DNA of 64,000 nucleotides from Vibrio sp. STUT-A11 (GTDB lineage: Bacteria > Pseudomonadota > Gammaproteobacteria > Enterobacterales > Vibrionaceae). Location: positions 682,001 through 746,000 of the forward strand of contig NZ_AP026763.1 of NCBI RefSeq assembly GCF_026000435.1. The letters are read 5' to 3'. Of this stretch, positions 33,436 to 41,654 are shown piece after piece; position 1 is the first letter of the stretch, and the number at the start of each line of letters is the position of its first letter. The translations under genes and the position numbers were made by a program. Under the pieces are notes generated by a model that saw nothing but the letters and a program-made list of their open reading frames with translations, was not told the DNA's origin and searched no databases.

Positions 33436-34620
33436 ATGCTGAATATCACAGATAAAAAAGTGGAAGAGAAAATCCCAGCATGGCTGCGTTTAGGGTTTCG
33501 ACCGTTTTTCCTATTTGGTGCGATTTACGCCATCATAGCGATTGCCTTGTGGGTGTGGATGTTCCAGACAGGACAACCAAGCTCTCTGGGTGTTCCTGCG
33601 TTGTGGTGGCACGTACATGAGATGTTGTTTGGTTTCTCAATGGCAATCGTTGCTGGTTTTGTATTGACTGCGGTACAAAACTGGACGGGAATAAATGGTA
33701 CTAAGCATTATACACTGTTGGCTATTTTTGCCCTGTGGCTTGCGCCCAGAGTCTTACTTTGGACGTCCACCCCCTTGTGGTTAACGAGCACCATCGAAGC
33801 GTTATTTTTATTGTTTGTCGCTTATGAGGTAGGAATACGAGTATACCGCTCTAAAGGTTGGAGAAACCTGTTTTTTGTCCCTCTGTTCTTATTGGCAATA
33901 TTTGCCAACTTTGCCAGCTACGCGACGGTGAAGGGCATGCCTCCATTTTCTTCTTCGGCGGTTTGGCACGCCATGCTGTGGTGGTTTACCTTGCTATTGT
34001 CGGTCATGGGAGCTCGGGTCATTCCGTTCTTTACTGCCCGTCGTTTTAATTTCGAAAAAGCGCAACCTTTGGTGTGGCTTGACTGGCTGGCAAATCTTCC
34101 TTTGGTGATGTTGTTTATTCTGAGCTTTTTCCCGGTGACGTTTTCTCAATTTGGTCAACCTTTAATGGTGTTTGCTGGCCTGGCTCAACTGGTTCGCTTT
34201 TTGCGCTGGAAGCCATGGTTAACCTTAAGTGAGCCACTCGTTTGGTCGTTGCATGCGGCGTATTTATGTTTGCCATTGAGTTTGCTCCTACGCGGTACTT
34301 GGGATGATGTCTTTGCAACTCATAACCTGATTCACCTCTTCGCGATAGGTGCCTTAGGCGGTTTGATTTTAGCGATGATTTCGCGTGTCACCATGGGGCA
34401 TACGGGGCGTATGATTTACAAAGGACCCAATATGAGTATCGCCTTCGCTGCCGTTATTGCTGCAGCCGTGGTTCGCAGTTTTGCTGTGATATTTGACCCT
34501 GCCAGAATGATGCTGTGGATAGACATCAGTGGAGGACTTTGGATATTAGCGTTTGGCATGTTTGTGTGGCGATTTGGCTTTATGCTGATTACCCCGCGTA
34601 CCGACGGTCATCCAGGATAA
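33436..34620 (+). CDS. nnrS: NnrS family membrane protein (nitric-oxide stress)
   Basis: A 394-residue polytopic protein of the NnrS family with about 12 hydrophobic segments and the conserved N-terminal LRLGFRPFFLFGAIYA and WWHVHEMLFGFSMAIVAGFVLTAVQNWTG type motifs (split here: HVHEMLFGF and TAVQNWTG), whose histidines bind haem and copper. NnrS relieves nitrosative stress, perhaps by sparing iron from dinitrosyl complexes, in the inner membrane. In V. fischeri nnrS is under NsrR control and in V. cholerae under NorR; here an NsrR-like palindrome lies upstream and no clear sigma-54 promoter. GAGG ribosome site. Confidence 0.93.
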   Translation: MLNITDKKVEEKIPAWLRLGFRPFFLFGAIYAIIAIALWVWMFQTGQPSSLGVPALWWHVHEMLFGFSMAIVAGFVLTAVQNWTGINGTKHYTLLAIFALWLAPRVLLWTSTPLWLTSTIEALFLLFVAYEVGIRVYRSKGWRNLFFVPLFLLAIFANFASYATVKGMPPFSSSAVWHAMLWWFTLLLSVMGARVIPFFTARRFNFEKAQPLVWLDWLANLPLVMLFILSFFPVTFSQFGQPLMVFAGLAQLVRFLRWKPWLTLSEPLVWSLHAAYLCLPLSLLLRGTWDDVFATHNLIHLFAIGALGGLILAMISRVTMGHTGRMIYKGPNMSIAFAAVIAAAVVRSFAVIFDPARMMLWIDISGGLWILAFGMFVWRFGFMLITPRTDGHPG

Positions 34621-34631
34621 AGCTACAGTGT

Positions 34632-34661
34632 AAAAAAGAGGAGAGCACATCTCCTCTTTTT
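34632..34661. terminator. bidirectional terminator between nnrS and the ZntB-like gene
   Basis: AAAAGAGGAGA and TCTCCTCTTTT form an 11-bp stem with a short loop, with A runs on the left and T runs on the right, able to stop transcription from both convergent genes. Confidence 0.9.
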
Positions 34662-34675
34662 GTATCTTTGCGAAA

Positions 34676-35623
34676 CTACTCGTCGTCGCTCTTGTTGGTT
34701 AACCCAAAGCGTTTTAGCAGCAGCCACTCCAGAGCAAATATAATAATTAATGCTACGCAGAACCAAGTGAAGGCGGTTGCAGAGTCCACTCCAGGCATGC
34801 CGCCGATATTAATCCCCAGTAGCCCAGTTAAGAAACTGGTCGGTAAGAAAATAGTGGCAACCAGTGTAAACAGATAACTGTTCTTATTGGTTTTGTCATC
34901 GCGATTGTGCTTAATCTCTTCCTGGAATAAGGCCACTTCGCCCAGATAAAAGTCGATGGTTTCGTTTATGCGCGTAATATTATTGTGCGCGAATCGGTAC
35001 TGGTGGGGTCTGGAAACCACAAGATCAGAGCTTGATTCTAGTAAATCACGAATCGCATATTGCTGTGGACGTATAAAGCGTTTGATGGAAATAAGCGCCT
35101 TTTGAGCGGAGATATGCTTATAGGTGAACTCGTCGTTCACGTCGAAATGGTTGAGAGTTTCTTCAATCGTATCCAGATAAAGATCAATCTTCCCGTTTAA
35201 CCCTTCGATGATTTGATTAAGCAGACTTGCCAAACTCTTTGGTCCCTTCTGTTCAGCCAAAGCCTGGCGGATTTCCATAATCGCACGCGAAGGGATTTTC
35301 CGTGTTGAAATCAACGCACCTTGGAAATATAAAATCCGAATACTAAGCATATCTTCAGGAGACGCATTCTCATTCATATTGATGCCACGCAGAATCAACA
35401 TGAAGTTTTCGTCGTCCAGAGGGTGAAAAGAGGGGCGACTTTCATCGGCGAGTAAATGATCGACGGTTGCTTTAGGCACTTGGTTTTGCTCCAGCCAGCC
35501 ACGAATGTCAGGATGTAACCTTTCGCAGTGATACCAGTGTTTCGCTGTGATGTCTTGTGATGTTGTCGCTTCTTGAGTTGCTATTGGCGTTGAAAAATCC
35601 CAATGCTCAATCATAAACCCCAT
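34676..35623 (-). CDS. zntB: CorA-family zinc transporter ZntB-like
   Basis: A 315-residue member of the CorA metal-ion transporter family: a long soluble N-terminal domain, a coiled region (residues about 140-230), and two C-terminal membrane segments with the pore motif as GINIGGMPG (GIN in place of GMN), the ZntB version. ZntB moves zinc, with proton coupling proposed. Start ATG with AAGGA upstream. Monocistronic, convergent with nnrS. Confidence 0.88.
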   Translation of the reverse strand: MGFMIEHWDFSTPIATQEATTSQDITAKHWYHCERLHPDIRGWLEQNQVPKATVDHLLADESRPSFHPLDDENFMLILRGINMNENASPEDMLSIRILYFQGALISTRKIPSRAIMEIRQALAEQKGPKSLASLLNQIIEGLNGKIDLYLDTIEETLNHFDVNDEFTYKHISAQKALISIKRFIRPQQYAIRDLLESSSDLVVSRPHQYRFAHNNITRINETIDFYLGEVALFQEEIKHNRDDKTNKNSYLFTLVATIFLPTSFLTGLLGINIGGMPGVDSATAFTWFCVALIIIFALEWLLLKRFGLTNKSDDE

Positions 35624-35722
35624 ATTCTTGTCCTTATCATGAGATTACTTGCAGTTTATTGAATGAGTATGATTGCATTGTAAGCGAAAAGTCTACGAAA
35701 AGTTTGCGTGCCACAGCTAAAA

Positions 35723-35747
35723 CAAAAAGCCTGCACGAAGCAGGCTT
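35723..35747 (-). terminator. glpD terminator
   Basis: AAGCCTGC and GCAGGCTT form an 8-bp stem with loop ACGAA; on the minus strand it is followed by TTTGTTTT. It begins 20 bp after the glpD stop. Confidence 0.88.
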
Positions 35748-35766
35748 GGTCACGGGATTGGAGTCA

Positions 35767-37326
35767 TTAGCTCACTTGTGAGAGGTTCACGACTTTCTGT
35801 TGCAACTTTTCTTTTAAGTAGTCAGCAAGAGATAACTTTTCCTCGTCACTCATGTAAAGCCCAAGCTTAGTTCGACGCCATAAAATGTCTTCGTCGGTCA
35901 GGGCCATTTCATGGTTGATCAAGTAGTCAATTTCACGCTGATATACGCCACCTGCTTGTGTAGAGAAGGCTTGGCCTAAATCGGCTTCACTTGTCGCTCC
36001 CTTTATTAGCTCCCACGTTTGTGTTCCAAACTGAGTGACGTAACGCAGAATAAGCGCTTTTGGTGCCCAGGCGTACTTGGCGTGGATCTGTTTCGCCAGT
36101 TGTTCGCGACTACAACTGAAGTTACCGCCCGGCAGTGCTTGGTTTGCTGTCCAGTTTCCGCCCATTTGTGGCAGGAATGGCGCCAGCTTTTTCATCGCTG
36201 CTTCACCCAGTTTACGGTAAGTCGTCAATTTACCGCCAAAGACTGAAAGTAATGGTGCCTGATCGAATTCCGCATCGAGTTCCAGTGTGTAGTCTCGCGT
36301 GATCGCCTGTGGCGAGTCTGACTCATCGTCGCACAGTGGGCGCACACCGCTGTATGTCCAAACCACATCTTCGCGCGATAGCTGGTGGACAAAGTGTTGG
36401 TTAACAATGTCGATCAGATAATCGACTTCGTCATCAGAGATCGCAACTTCTCGTGGGTCGCCTTTGTATTCGACATCCGTGGTACCGACGATCGAGAACT
36501 TATCTAAGTACGGAATCATAAACACGATGCGGTTGTCTTTGTTTTGCAGAATATAAGCCTGAGGCTCGTTGTGAATACGAGGAACAACAATGTGCGAACC
36601 TTTGATCAAACGAATATTGCGAGGAGAAGCTTGCTCTAGTCCTTCATCAAAGAACTGTTTTACCCACGGTCCCGCAGCGTTAACCAGTGCTTTCGCTTTA
36701 CGCTCAAAACGTTGATCTGTCATTGTGTCGTGGATTGTTACATGCCAGATGCCGCTTTCACGATGCGCTTTTTCTACCCGGCAGTAGTTACGAACTTCCG
36801 CATGGTTTTCACGTGCTGCGAGAACGTTAAGTAAAACTAAGCGAGCATCATCTACCCAGCAGTCGGAGTATTCGAAACCTGTTTTTATCTCTGGTTTTAA
36901 TAAGCCAGACTTTGCCAGATTAACGGTCTTGCTGCCTGGGAGCGTAGTGCGTTTACCCAAGTTATCGTAAAGGAACAAACCACAGCGGATCATCCACGCT
37001 GGACGTAAAAATGGACGATGAGGTAAACGGAAACGCATAGGTAACGCAACATGAGGTGCTTTGCGAAGGATTACTTCGCGTTCTGCGAGCGCTTCCGAAA
37101 CTAAACGAAACTCATAGTGTTCAAGGTAGCGTAATCCACCATGAATAAGTTTGGAGCTTGCTGAAGAGGTTGCAGATGCAAAGTCGTTAGCTTCGTACAA
37201 ACCTACACTCAATCCTCGGCCTGCCGCATCAGCAGCGATGCCAGCCCCATTAATGCCGCCACCGATAATGATCAAGTCTAAAGTAGTGGATGAGTCAGTT
37301 GTGGAAGCATTTTTTTGTATACTCAT
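35767..37326 (-). CDS. glpD: aerobic glycerol-3-phosphate dehydrogenase
   Basis: A 519-residue FAD-dependent, membrane-associated enzyme that oxidises glycerol 3-phosphate to dihydroxyacetone phosphate and passes electrons to quinone. The dinucleotide-binding GGGINGAG is at residues 22-29; SSKLIHGGLRYLEHYEF, GTTDVEY and the C-terminal GGKLTTYRK follow, all diagnostic for GlpD. ATG has AGAGGT upstream. It lies downstream of glpR in the same direction, but a strong terminator separates them, so it is probably transcribed from its own promoter with GlpR-like sites at 37412-37428. Confidence 0.97.
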   Translation of the reverse strand: MSIQKNASTTDSSTTLDLIIIGGGINGAGIAADAAGRGLSVGLYEANDFASATSSASSKLIHGGLRYLEHYEFRLVSEALAEREVILRKAPHVALPMRFRLPHRPFLRPAWMIRCGLFLYDNLGKRTTLPGSKTVNLAKSGLLKPEIKTGFEYSDCWVDDARLVLLNVLAARENHAEVRNYCRVEKAHRESGIWHVTIHDTMTDQRFERKAKALVNAAGPWVKQFFDEGLEQASPRNIRLIKGSHIVVPRIHNEPQAYILQNKDNRIVFMIPYLDKFSIVGTTDVEYKGDPREVAISDDEVDYLIDIVNQHFVHQLSREDVVWTYSGVRPLCDDESDSPQAITRDYTLELDAEFDQAPLLSVFGGKLTTYRKLGEAAMKKLAPFLPQMGGNWTANQALPGGNFSCSREQLAKQIHAKYAWAPKALILRYVTQFGTQTWELIKGATSEADLGQAFSTQAGGVYQREIDYLINHEMALTDEDILWRRTKLGLYMSDEEKLSLADYLKEKLQQKVVNLSQVS

Positions 37327-37411
37327 AAATTTGACCTCTTTGGTGAGCGAACGAGCATTTTTGGAACATAGAGCAATCCTAACTTAGGTTTCGTTTATGG
37401 TCATCCTTTAT

Positions 37412-37428
37412 TTTCGTTTTTGAGCGTT
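37412..37428. promoter_or_regulatory. GlpR-like site upstream of glpD
   Basis: TTTCGTTTTTGAGCGTT resembles one at 40993-41008 before glpF (TTGCGCGTTTGAGCAT): both share CGnnTTTGAGC. A second TTTCGTT is at 37389. Degenerate GlpR sites of this kind are usual, but the assignment is by resemblance only. Confidence 0.35.
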
Positions 37429-37443
37429 TGTGTGATTTGGGCA

Positions 37444-37475
37444 CAAAAAAACCTCTGTCTAAGTAAGGCAGAGGT
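37444..37475 (-). terminator. glpR terminator
   Basis: ACCTCTG and CAGAGGT form a 7-bp stem with an 11-base loop; the minus strand continues with seven T. It lies 31 bp after the glpR stop and separates glpR from glpD. Confidence 0.9.
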
Positions 37476-37505
37476 CATTTAAAGGTTCAAGTTTGAGCGA
37501 ATTAT

Positions 37506-38297
37506 TTATTTTTCTTCTTCTGTCGCCACGTTTGCGTTGACGACTTCGAGAGGTATGGAGGCTTCTTTTAAAATAGACAGAATTTCTTCTGGTGGCTGCT
37601 TGTTGGTAAATATCATGTTTAGTTGAGCGATGTTGCCCAGTTTCACCATCGCGTTACGGCCAAACTTTGTGTGATCTACGGCCAGAAACACGCTGCGACT
37701 GTTATCGATGATGACCTGCTTTACTCGTACTTCATGGTAATCGAAGTCCAGCAGTGAACCGTCGAAATCAATCCCACTGATTCCGAGAATACCGAAATCG
37801 AGGCGGAATTGTTTTACGAAGTCCAGAGTGGCTTCACCAACGATACCACCATCGCGATTACGCACTTCTCCGCCAGCCAGTATCACTTTGATTTCTGGGT
37901 TAGGGTAAAGAATGGTCGCAACGTTGATGTTGTTCGTGACCACTCGAAGTTGTTTGTGGTTTTTATTCAGTGCTCGCGCAACGGCTTCCGGCGTCGTCCC
38001 GATATCGATAAAGAGCGTCGCGCCATCAGGAATGTGTTTTACCACTTCTTCCGCAATCACATCTTTCTCATTGAAGTTAAGTGCTTTACGTGTGTTGTAA
38101 GAGGTATTTTCCGAGCTGAGAGGGATGGTGGCGCCACCGTGATAGCGACGAATTCTGTTATCGTCGGCGAGTTCATTGAGATCGCGTCGGATGGTTTGTG
38201 GGCTGACATTGAATCGTTCGACCAACTCATCCGTGCTGACATAGCCTTGTTTTTTCACCAACTCGACAATCTGCTGGTGTCTGGGTATTTGCTTCAC
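37506..38297 (-). CDS. glpR: glycerol-3-phosphate regulon repressor
   Basis: A 263-residue DeoR-family repressor; the inducer in the family is glycerol 3-phosphate. The DeoR helix-turn-helix is at residues about 18-52 (YVSTDELVERFNVSPQTIRRDL), and the C-terminal sugar-phosphate domain has DIGTTPEAVARAL and AGGEVRNRDGGIVG. It starts with GTG with GGAG upstream. Placed between glpK and glpD, with terminators on both sides. Its expected targets are the glp genes around it. Confidence 0.95.
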   Translation of the reverse strand: MKQIPRHQQIVELVKKQGYVSTDELVERFNVSPQTIRRDLNELADDNRIRRYHGGATIPLSSENTSYNTRKALNFNEKDVIAEEVVKHIPDGATLFIDIGTTPEAVARALNKNHKQLRVVTNNINVATILYPNPEIKVILAGGEVRNRDGGIVGEATLDFVKQFRLDFGILGISGIDFDGSLLDFDYHEVRVKQVIIDNSRSVFLAVDHTKFGRNAMVKLGNIAQLNMIFTNKQPPEEILSILKEASIPLEVVNANVATEEEK

Positions 38298-38431
38298 TTG
38301 TCACTCCATTGTGCACGGGTAGCTAGCTCCCAATGCTTAACATTCGAAATATATTGAGTAATTTGGAGATATTGTGCTCGAATTTGCGCGTTGTGAGAAG
38401 TGAAGCGATCAAGGAATCGGGGATAAGACGC

Positions 38432-38458
38432 AAAAAGAGCGCTCGAATGGCGCTCTTT
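38432..38458 (-). terminator. glpK terminator
   Basis: AAAGAGCGC and GCGCTCTTT form a 9-bp stem with loop TCGAATG; the minus strand continues with TTTTT. It ends glpFK transcription before glpR. Confidence 0.9.
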
Positions 38459-38476
38459 GTTCGTGTTGGTAGGGGA

Positions 38477-39994
38477 TTAATCGTCTTCGTCGTGAAGCTC
38501 TGACCAGGTTTGTGCACATTTAATGGCACGCTTCCAGCCTTTATAGCGACGATTGCGCTTTTCTTCGTCTTCGTGAGGCTCAAATGTGCGATTAATAATC
38601 GCTTTACCTTGCAGTTCATCAAGGCTATCCCAATATCCTACCGCTAAGCCTGCCAGGTAAGCTGCCCCCAGAGCGGTTACTTCAGTAACTTCTGGACGGA
38701 GAACTTGCGTGTTTAGCACGTCAGACTGGAACTGCATCAAGAAGTTGTTTGCTACTGCGCCGCCGTCAACTCTTAGGTTAGCCAACTGGATTCCAGAGTC
38801 GGCTTGCATTGCGTCTAGTACGTCGCGAGTCTGGTAAGCGATGCCTTCCAACGTTGCACGAATAATATGGTTTGAGTTAACACCTCGAGTTAAGCCAACA
38901 ATGGTTCCTCGTGCGTAGGCATCCCAGTATGGTGCGCCCAGGCCAGTAAAGGCTGGCACGACGTACACACCGTTGGATGTGTCCACTTTTGTTGCGAAGT
39001 ATTCAGAGTCTTCTGCGCCATTAAGAATCTTAAGCTCGTCACGTAGCCACTGAATAGACGCACCGCCCATGAACACCGCGCCTTCGAGTGCGTATGCCGG
39101 TTCACCTTTCGAGCCACATGCCAATGTTGTTAACAGGCCGTGTGTAGAGGTCACTTTTTCCTGACCAGTATTCATCAACAAGAAACAACCAGTACCGTAG
39201 GTGTTCTTTGCCTGACCCGCTTCAACACACATTTGTCCGTAAAGCGCAGCTTGTTGGTCACCAGCAATACCTGCGATAGGGATACGTGTACCGCCTTTAC
39301 CACCAATGTTGGTTTGGCCATACACTTCCGACGAACGTTTTACTTCTGGCATCATTGACGCTGGAATACCTAATTCATCCAACAGTTTTTGATCCCAACA
39401 TAGATCGTTGATATTAAACAGCATCGTACGTGAAGCGTTGGTGTAGTCAGTTACGTGTACACGGCCTTGTGTCATTTTCCAAACCAGCCAGGTATCAACC
39501 GTACCAAATAACAGTTTGCCTGCTTCGGCATCTTCGCGGGCACCTTCGACGTTATCAAGAATCCACTTCACTTTGGTACCAGAGAAGTAAGGGTCAAGCA
39601 CTAGGCCTGTGTTATCACGTACGTAGTCTTCTAAGCCACGGCGTTTTAAGTCTTCGCAAATTTCTGCGGTACGTCGACATTGCCAGACGATAGCGTTGTA
39701 AACCGGTTTACCTGTTTCTTTGTTCCAGACAATCGTAGTTTCACGTTGGTTTGTGATGCCGATAGCCGCTAATTGATCGCTGCGGATGCCTGACTTAGCT
39801 AAAGCTTCAACTAAGGTTGAACTTTGTGTTGCCCAGATTTCCATTGGATCGTGCTCAACCCAACCTGCTTGCGGATAAATCTGAGTAAATTCGCGCTGAG
39901 AGACACTGACGATATTCGCATCATGATCAAGAATTACTGCGCGAGAGCTTGTCGTACCTTGGTCTAGGGCAACAATGTATTTTTGCTCAGTCAT
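38477..39994 (-). CDS. glpK: glycerol kinase
   Basis: A 505-residue FGGY-family kinase that phosphorylates glycerol to glycerol 3-phosphate, trapping what GlpF lets in. N-terminal ATP-binding DQGTTSS is at residues 11-17; GVYVVPAFTGLGAPYWD and LRVDGGAVANNFLMQFQSD (split motif DGGA) are family signatures. It follows glpF by 59 bp, forming the glpFK unit. The leader AAAGGATTCTTACC-ATG is almost the same as that of glpF. Minus-strand terminator downstream. Confidence 0.98.
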   Translation of the reverse strand: MTEQKYIVALDQGTTSSRAVILDHDANIVSVSQREFTQIYPQAGWVEHDPMEIWATQSSTLVEALAKSGIRSDQLAAIGITNQRETTIVWNKETGKPVYNAIVWQCRRTAEICEDLKRRGLEDYVRDNTGLVLDPYFSGTKVKWILDNVEGAREDAEAGKLLFGTVDTWLVWKMTQGRVHVTDYTNASRTMLFNINDLCWDQKLLDELGIPASMMPEVKRSSEVYGQTNIGGKGGTRIPIAGIAGDQQAALYGQMCVEAGQAKNTYGTGCFLLMNTGQEKVTSTHGLLTTLACGSKGEPAYALEGAVFMGGASIQWLRDELKILNGAEDSEYFATKVDTSNGVYVVPAFTGLGAPYWDAYARGTIVGLTRGVNSNHIIRATLEGIAYQTRDVLDAMQADSGIQLANLRVDGGAVANNFLMQFQSDVLNTQVLRPEVTEVTALGAAYLAGLAVGYWDSLDELQGKAIINRTFEPHEDEEKRNRRYKGWKRAIKCAQTWSELHDEDD

Positions 39995-40053
39995 GGTAAG
40001 AATCCTTTTGTTTCGTTATTTATATTTTAGTAAATGTTCGGGGTGTGTCGGCT

Positions 40054-40905
40054 CTAAACACGAGCTTGTTCTGTTTCTTCTGTGTCACACTGGTTAGGTA
40101 TCGTACAGCCGTGACCTTGTTGTGGAAGGTAAGCTGCAATCGCTTTTGGATATAGCCAACCACCAAAGCAAGCACCTGCGATTGGGGCAAGAATAGGGAC
40201 GATAAAGTAAGGGATATCTTTCGCGCCAGTCAGCGCATAATCCCAGCCAGCAAAGTAGGCGAACAGTTTTGGTCCAAAGTCACGAGCGGGGTTCATCGCA
40301 AAACCGGTTAGTGGACCAAGTGAACCACCAATAACAGCAATAAGAATACCAATCAACAGCGGGTTCATTGCTCCGCGAGACGCACCGTTGCTTTCATCAC
40401 CCAGCGCAAGAATGGCAAACATTAATACCGCAGTAATAACGAATTCGACAGCAAAAGCGCCCAAGAAAGTGAGAGAAGCGTTTGGATAGGTGGAGAAAAT
40501 TCCTGCTGTTGCTAAGGCCTCTTGGCTACTACGAACGAAATTGTGTGCGATTTCATAATCAGTAAAGAGGTTGGCGTACAAGCTGTAGACCAAAGCTGCG
40601 GAACAAAACGCGCCAAGTAGTTGAGCGATGATATATGGCAATACTTTCGCCTTATCGAAGCCATGGAACATGGCAAGAGCTATGGTCACCGCTGGGTTTA
40701 TGTGGGCACCTGAAACGCCGGCGGTACAGTAAATAGCGATGGTAACACCTAAGCCCCATACTATGCTGATTTCCCATTGTCCAAAAGATGCGCCAGTTAA
40801 CACCAGGGCTGCGACGCAGCCAACGCCAAAGAATATAAGTAGTCCTGTACCGATAAATTCGGCCAAACATTCTCCGAACAGAGAAGGGTGTTTGTTGGTT
40901 GTCAT
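40054..40905 (-). CDS. glpF: glycerol uptake facilitator (aquaglyceroporin)
   Basis: A 283-residue membrane channel of the MIP family. Both NPA boxes are present, at residues 70-72 (HINPAVT) and 205-207 (MNPARDFGP); the aspartate after the second NPA marks a glycerol-conducting channel. Six membrane segments are visible. The C-terminal tail with two cysteines is unusual but not informative. It is the first gene of glpFK, with GlpR-like sites at 40968-41008. Confidence 0.96.
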   Translation of the reverse strand: MTTNKHPSLFGECLAEFIGTGLLIFFGVGCVAALVLTGASFGQWEISIVWGLGVTIAIYCTAGVSGAHINPAVTIALAMFHGFDKAKVLPYIIAQLLGAFCSAALVYSLYANLFTDYEIAHNFVRSSQEALATAGIFSTYPNASLTFLGAFAVEFVITAVLMFAILALGDESNGASRGAMNPLLIGILIAVIGGSLGPLTGFAMNPARDFGPKLFAYFAGWDYALTGAKDIPYFIVPILAPIAGACFGGWLYPKAIAAYLPQQGHGCTIPNQCDTEETEQARV

Positions 40906-40967
40906 GGTAAGAGTCCTTTAGTTATTTTTGCTTATCTAGCACGATAGTATTGTGCACATAAATGTAC

Positions 40968-41008
40968 TTTCGAAAATAAACGAACATTAAAATTGCGCGT
41001 TTGAGCAT
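40968..41008. promoter_or_regulatory. GlpR-like operators upstream of glpF
   Basis: TTTCGAAAATAAACGAACAT (40968-40987) carries the half-site CGAACAT known from E. coli GlpR operators, with an inverted TTTCG to its left. A second TTGCGCGTTTGAGCAT is at 40993-41008. They sit 63-103 bp before the start codon, in the likely promoter. Confidence 0.5.
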
Positions 41009-41577
41009 AAAAATGTTAATCAAACTCTTAATTTTTGTTAAATGGCGCATCTTTTAATCATAAAAGAAACTTGGAAACCATCATTTTTGAAACTTAAGAT
41101 GTGATTCGTCATTCATGTTACCGATGCGAACAGGAATGGGGAAACTGGTAAGAGGAGTTTTGTGAGGCTGCTGCGTGAAAGGTGATTTGTTGCACTGGTT
41201 TAGCATAATAAGTAACCCTAAATAGTTAGATCTTATAAGGAGTTATGCAGGTTCGATGAAAGGATGAAATAAACGCAATGTCCGTTCTAGACCTTGAGAA
41301 GTGCTAGTGGCTGCCAGTTTTGTTTCAACTCTGCGTCTAATTTCGGTTGCGCCATTGGGAAGGTGCTTATCACGTTAGTCACTCTGTGTTCGTCGTATTA
41401 ATTTCGCGACTTGGTGAGGGAATGCTCTTTTGCAAACATCCCCAATATTAACGAAATATGCGTAAAGTTGAACTTAGTTCTAACTAATTAGCTCTAATTA
41501 ACTGTATTTACTATAATTTAATTCGTATGCAACATTTGTCACAGAAATAGAGTTTTAACTTCATACAATGCGAAGAG
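41009..41577. other. long intergenic region between glpF and glpT
   Basis: This is the larger part of the 749-bp divergent region. Apart from the GlpR-like sites at both ends it is AT-rich, with a CRP-like half site (GTGATTCGTCATTCA, about 41102) and no convincing ORF or hairpin. It presumably holds the two promoters and long untranslated leaders. Confidence 0.4.
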
Positions 41578-41612
41578 TTTCGAACGAATGTTTGTTTTGT
41601 TTCGTTTGTTAT
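41578..41612. promoter_or_regulatory. GlpR-like half sites upstream of glpT
   Basis: TTTCGAACGAATG at 41578 followed by TTTCGTTTG at 41600 repeat the TTTCG/CGAA arms seen before glpF. They lie about 45-75 bp upstream of glpT. Confidence 0.35.
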
Positions 41613-41654
41613 TTTTAGGTTACTTACCATCGCATAATAAATAATGAGGTTCCT

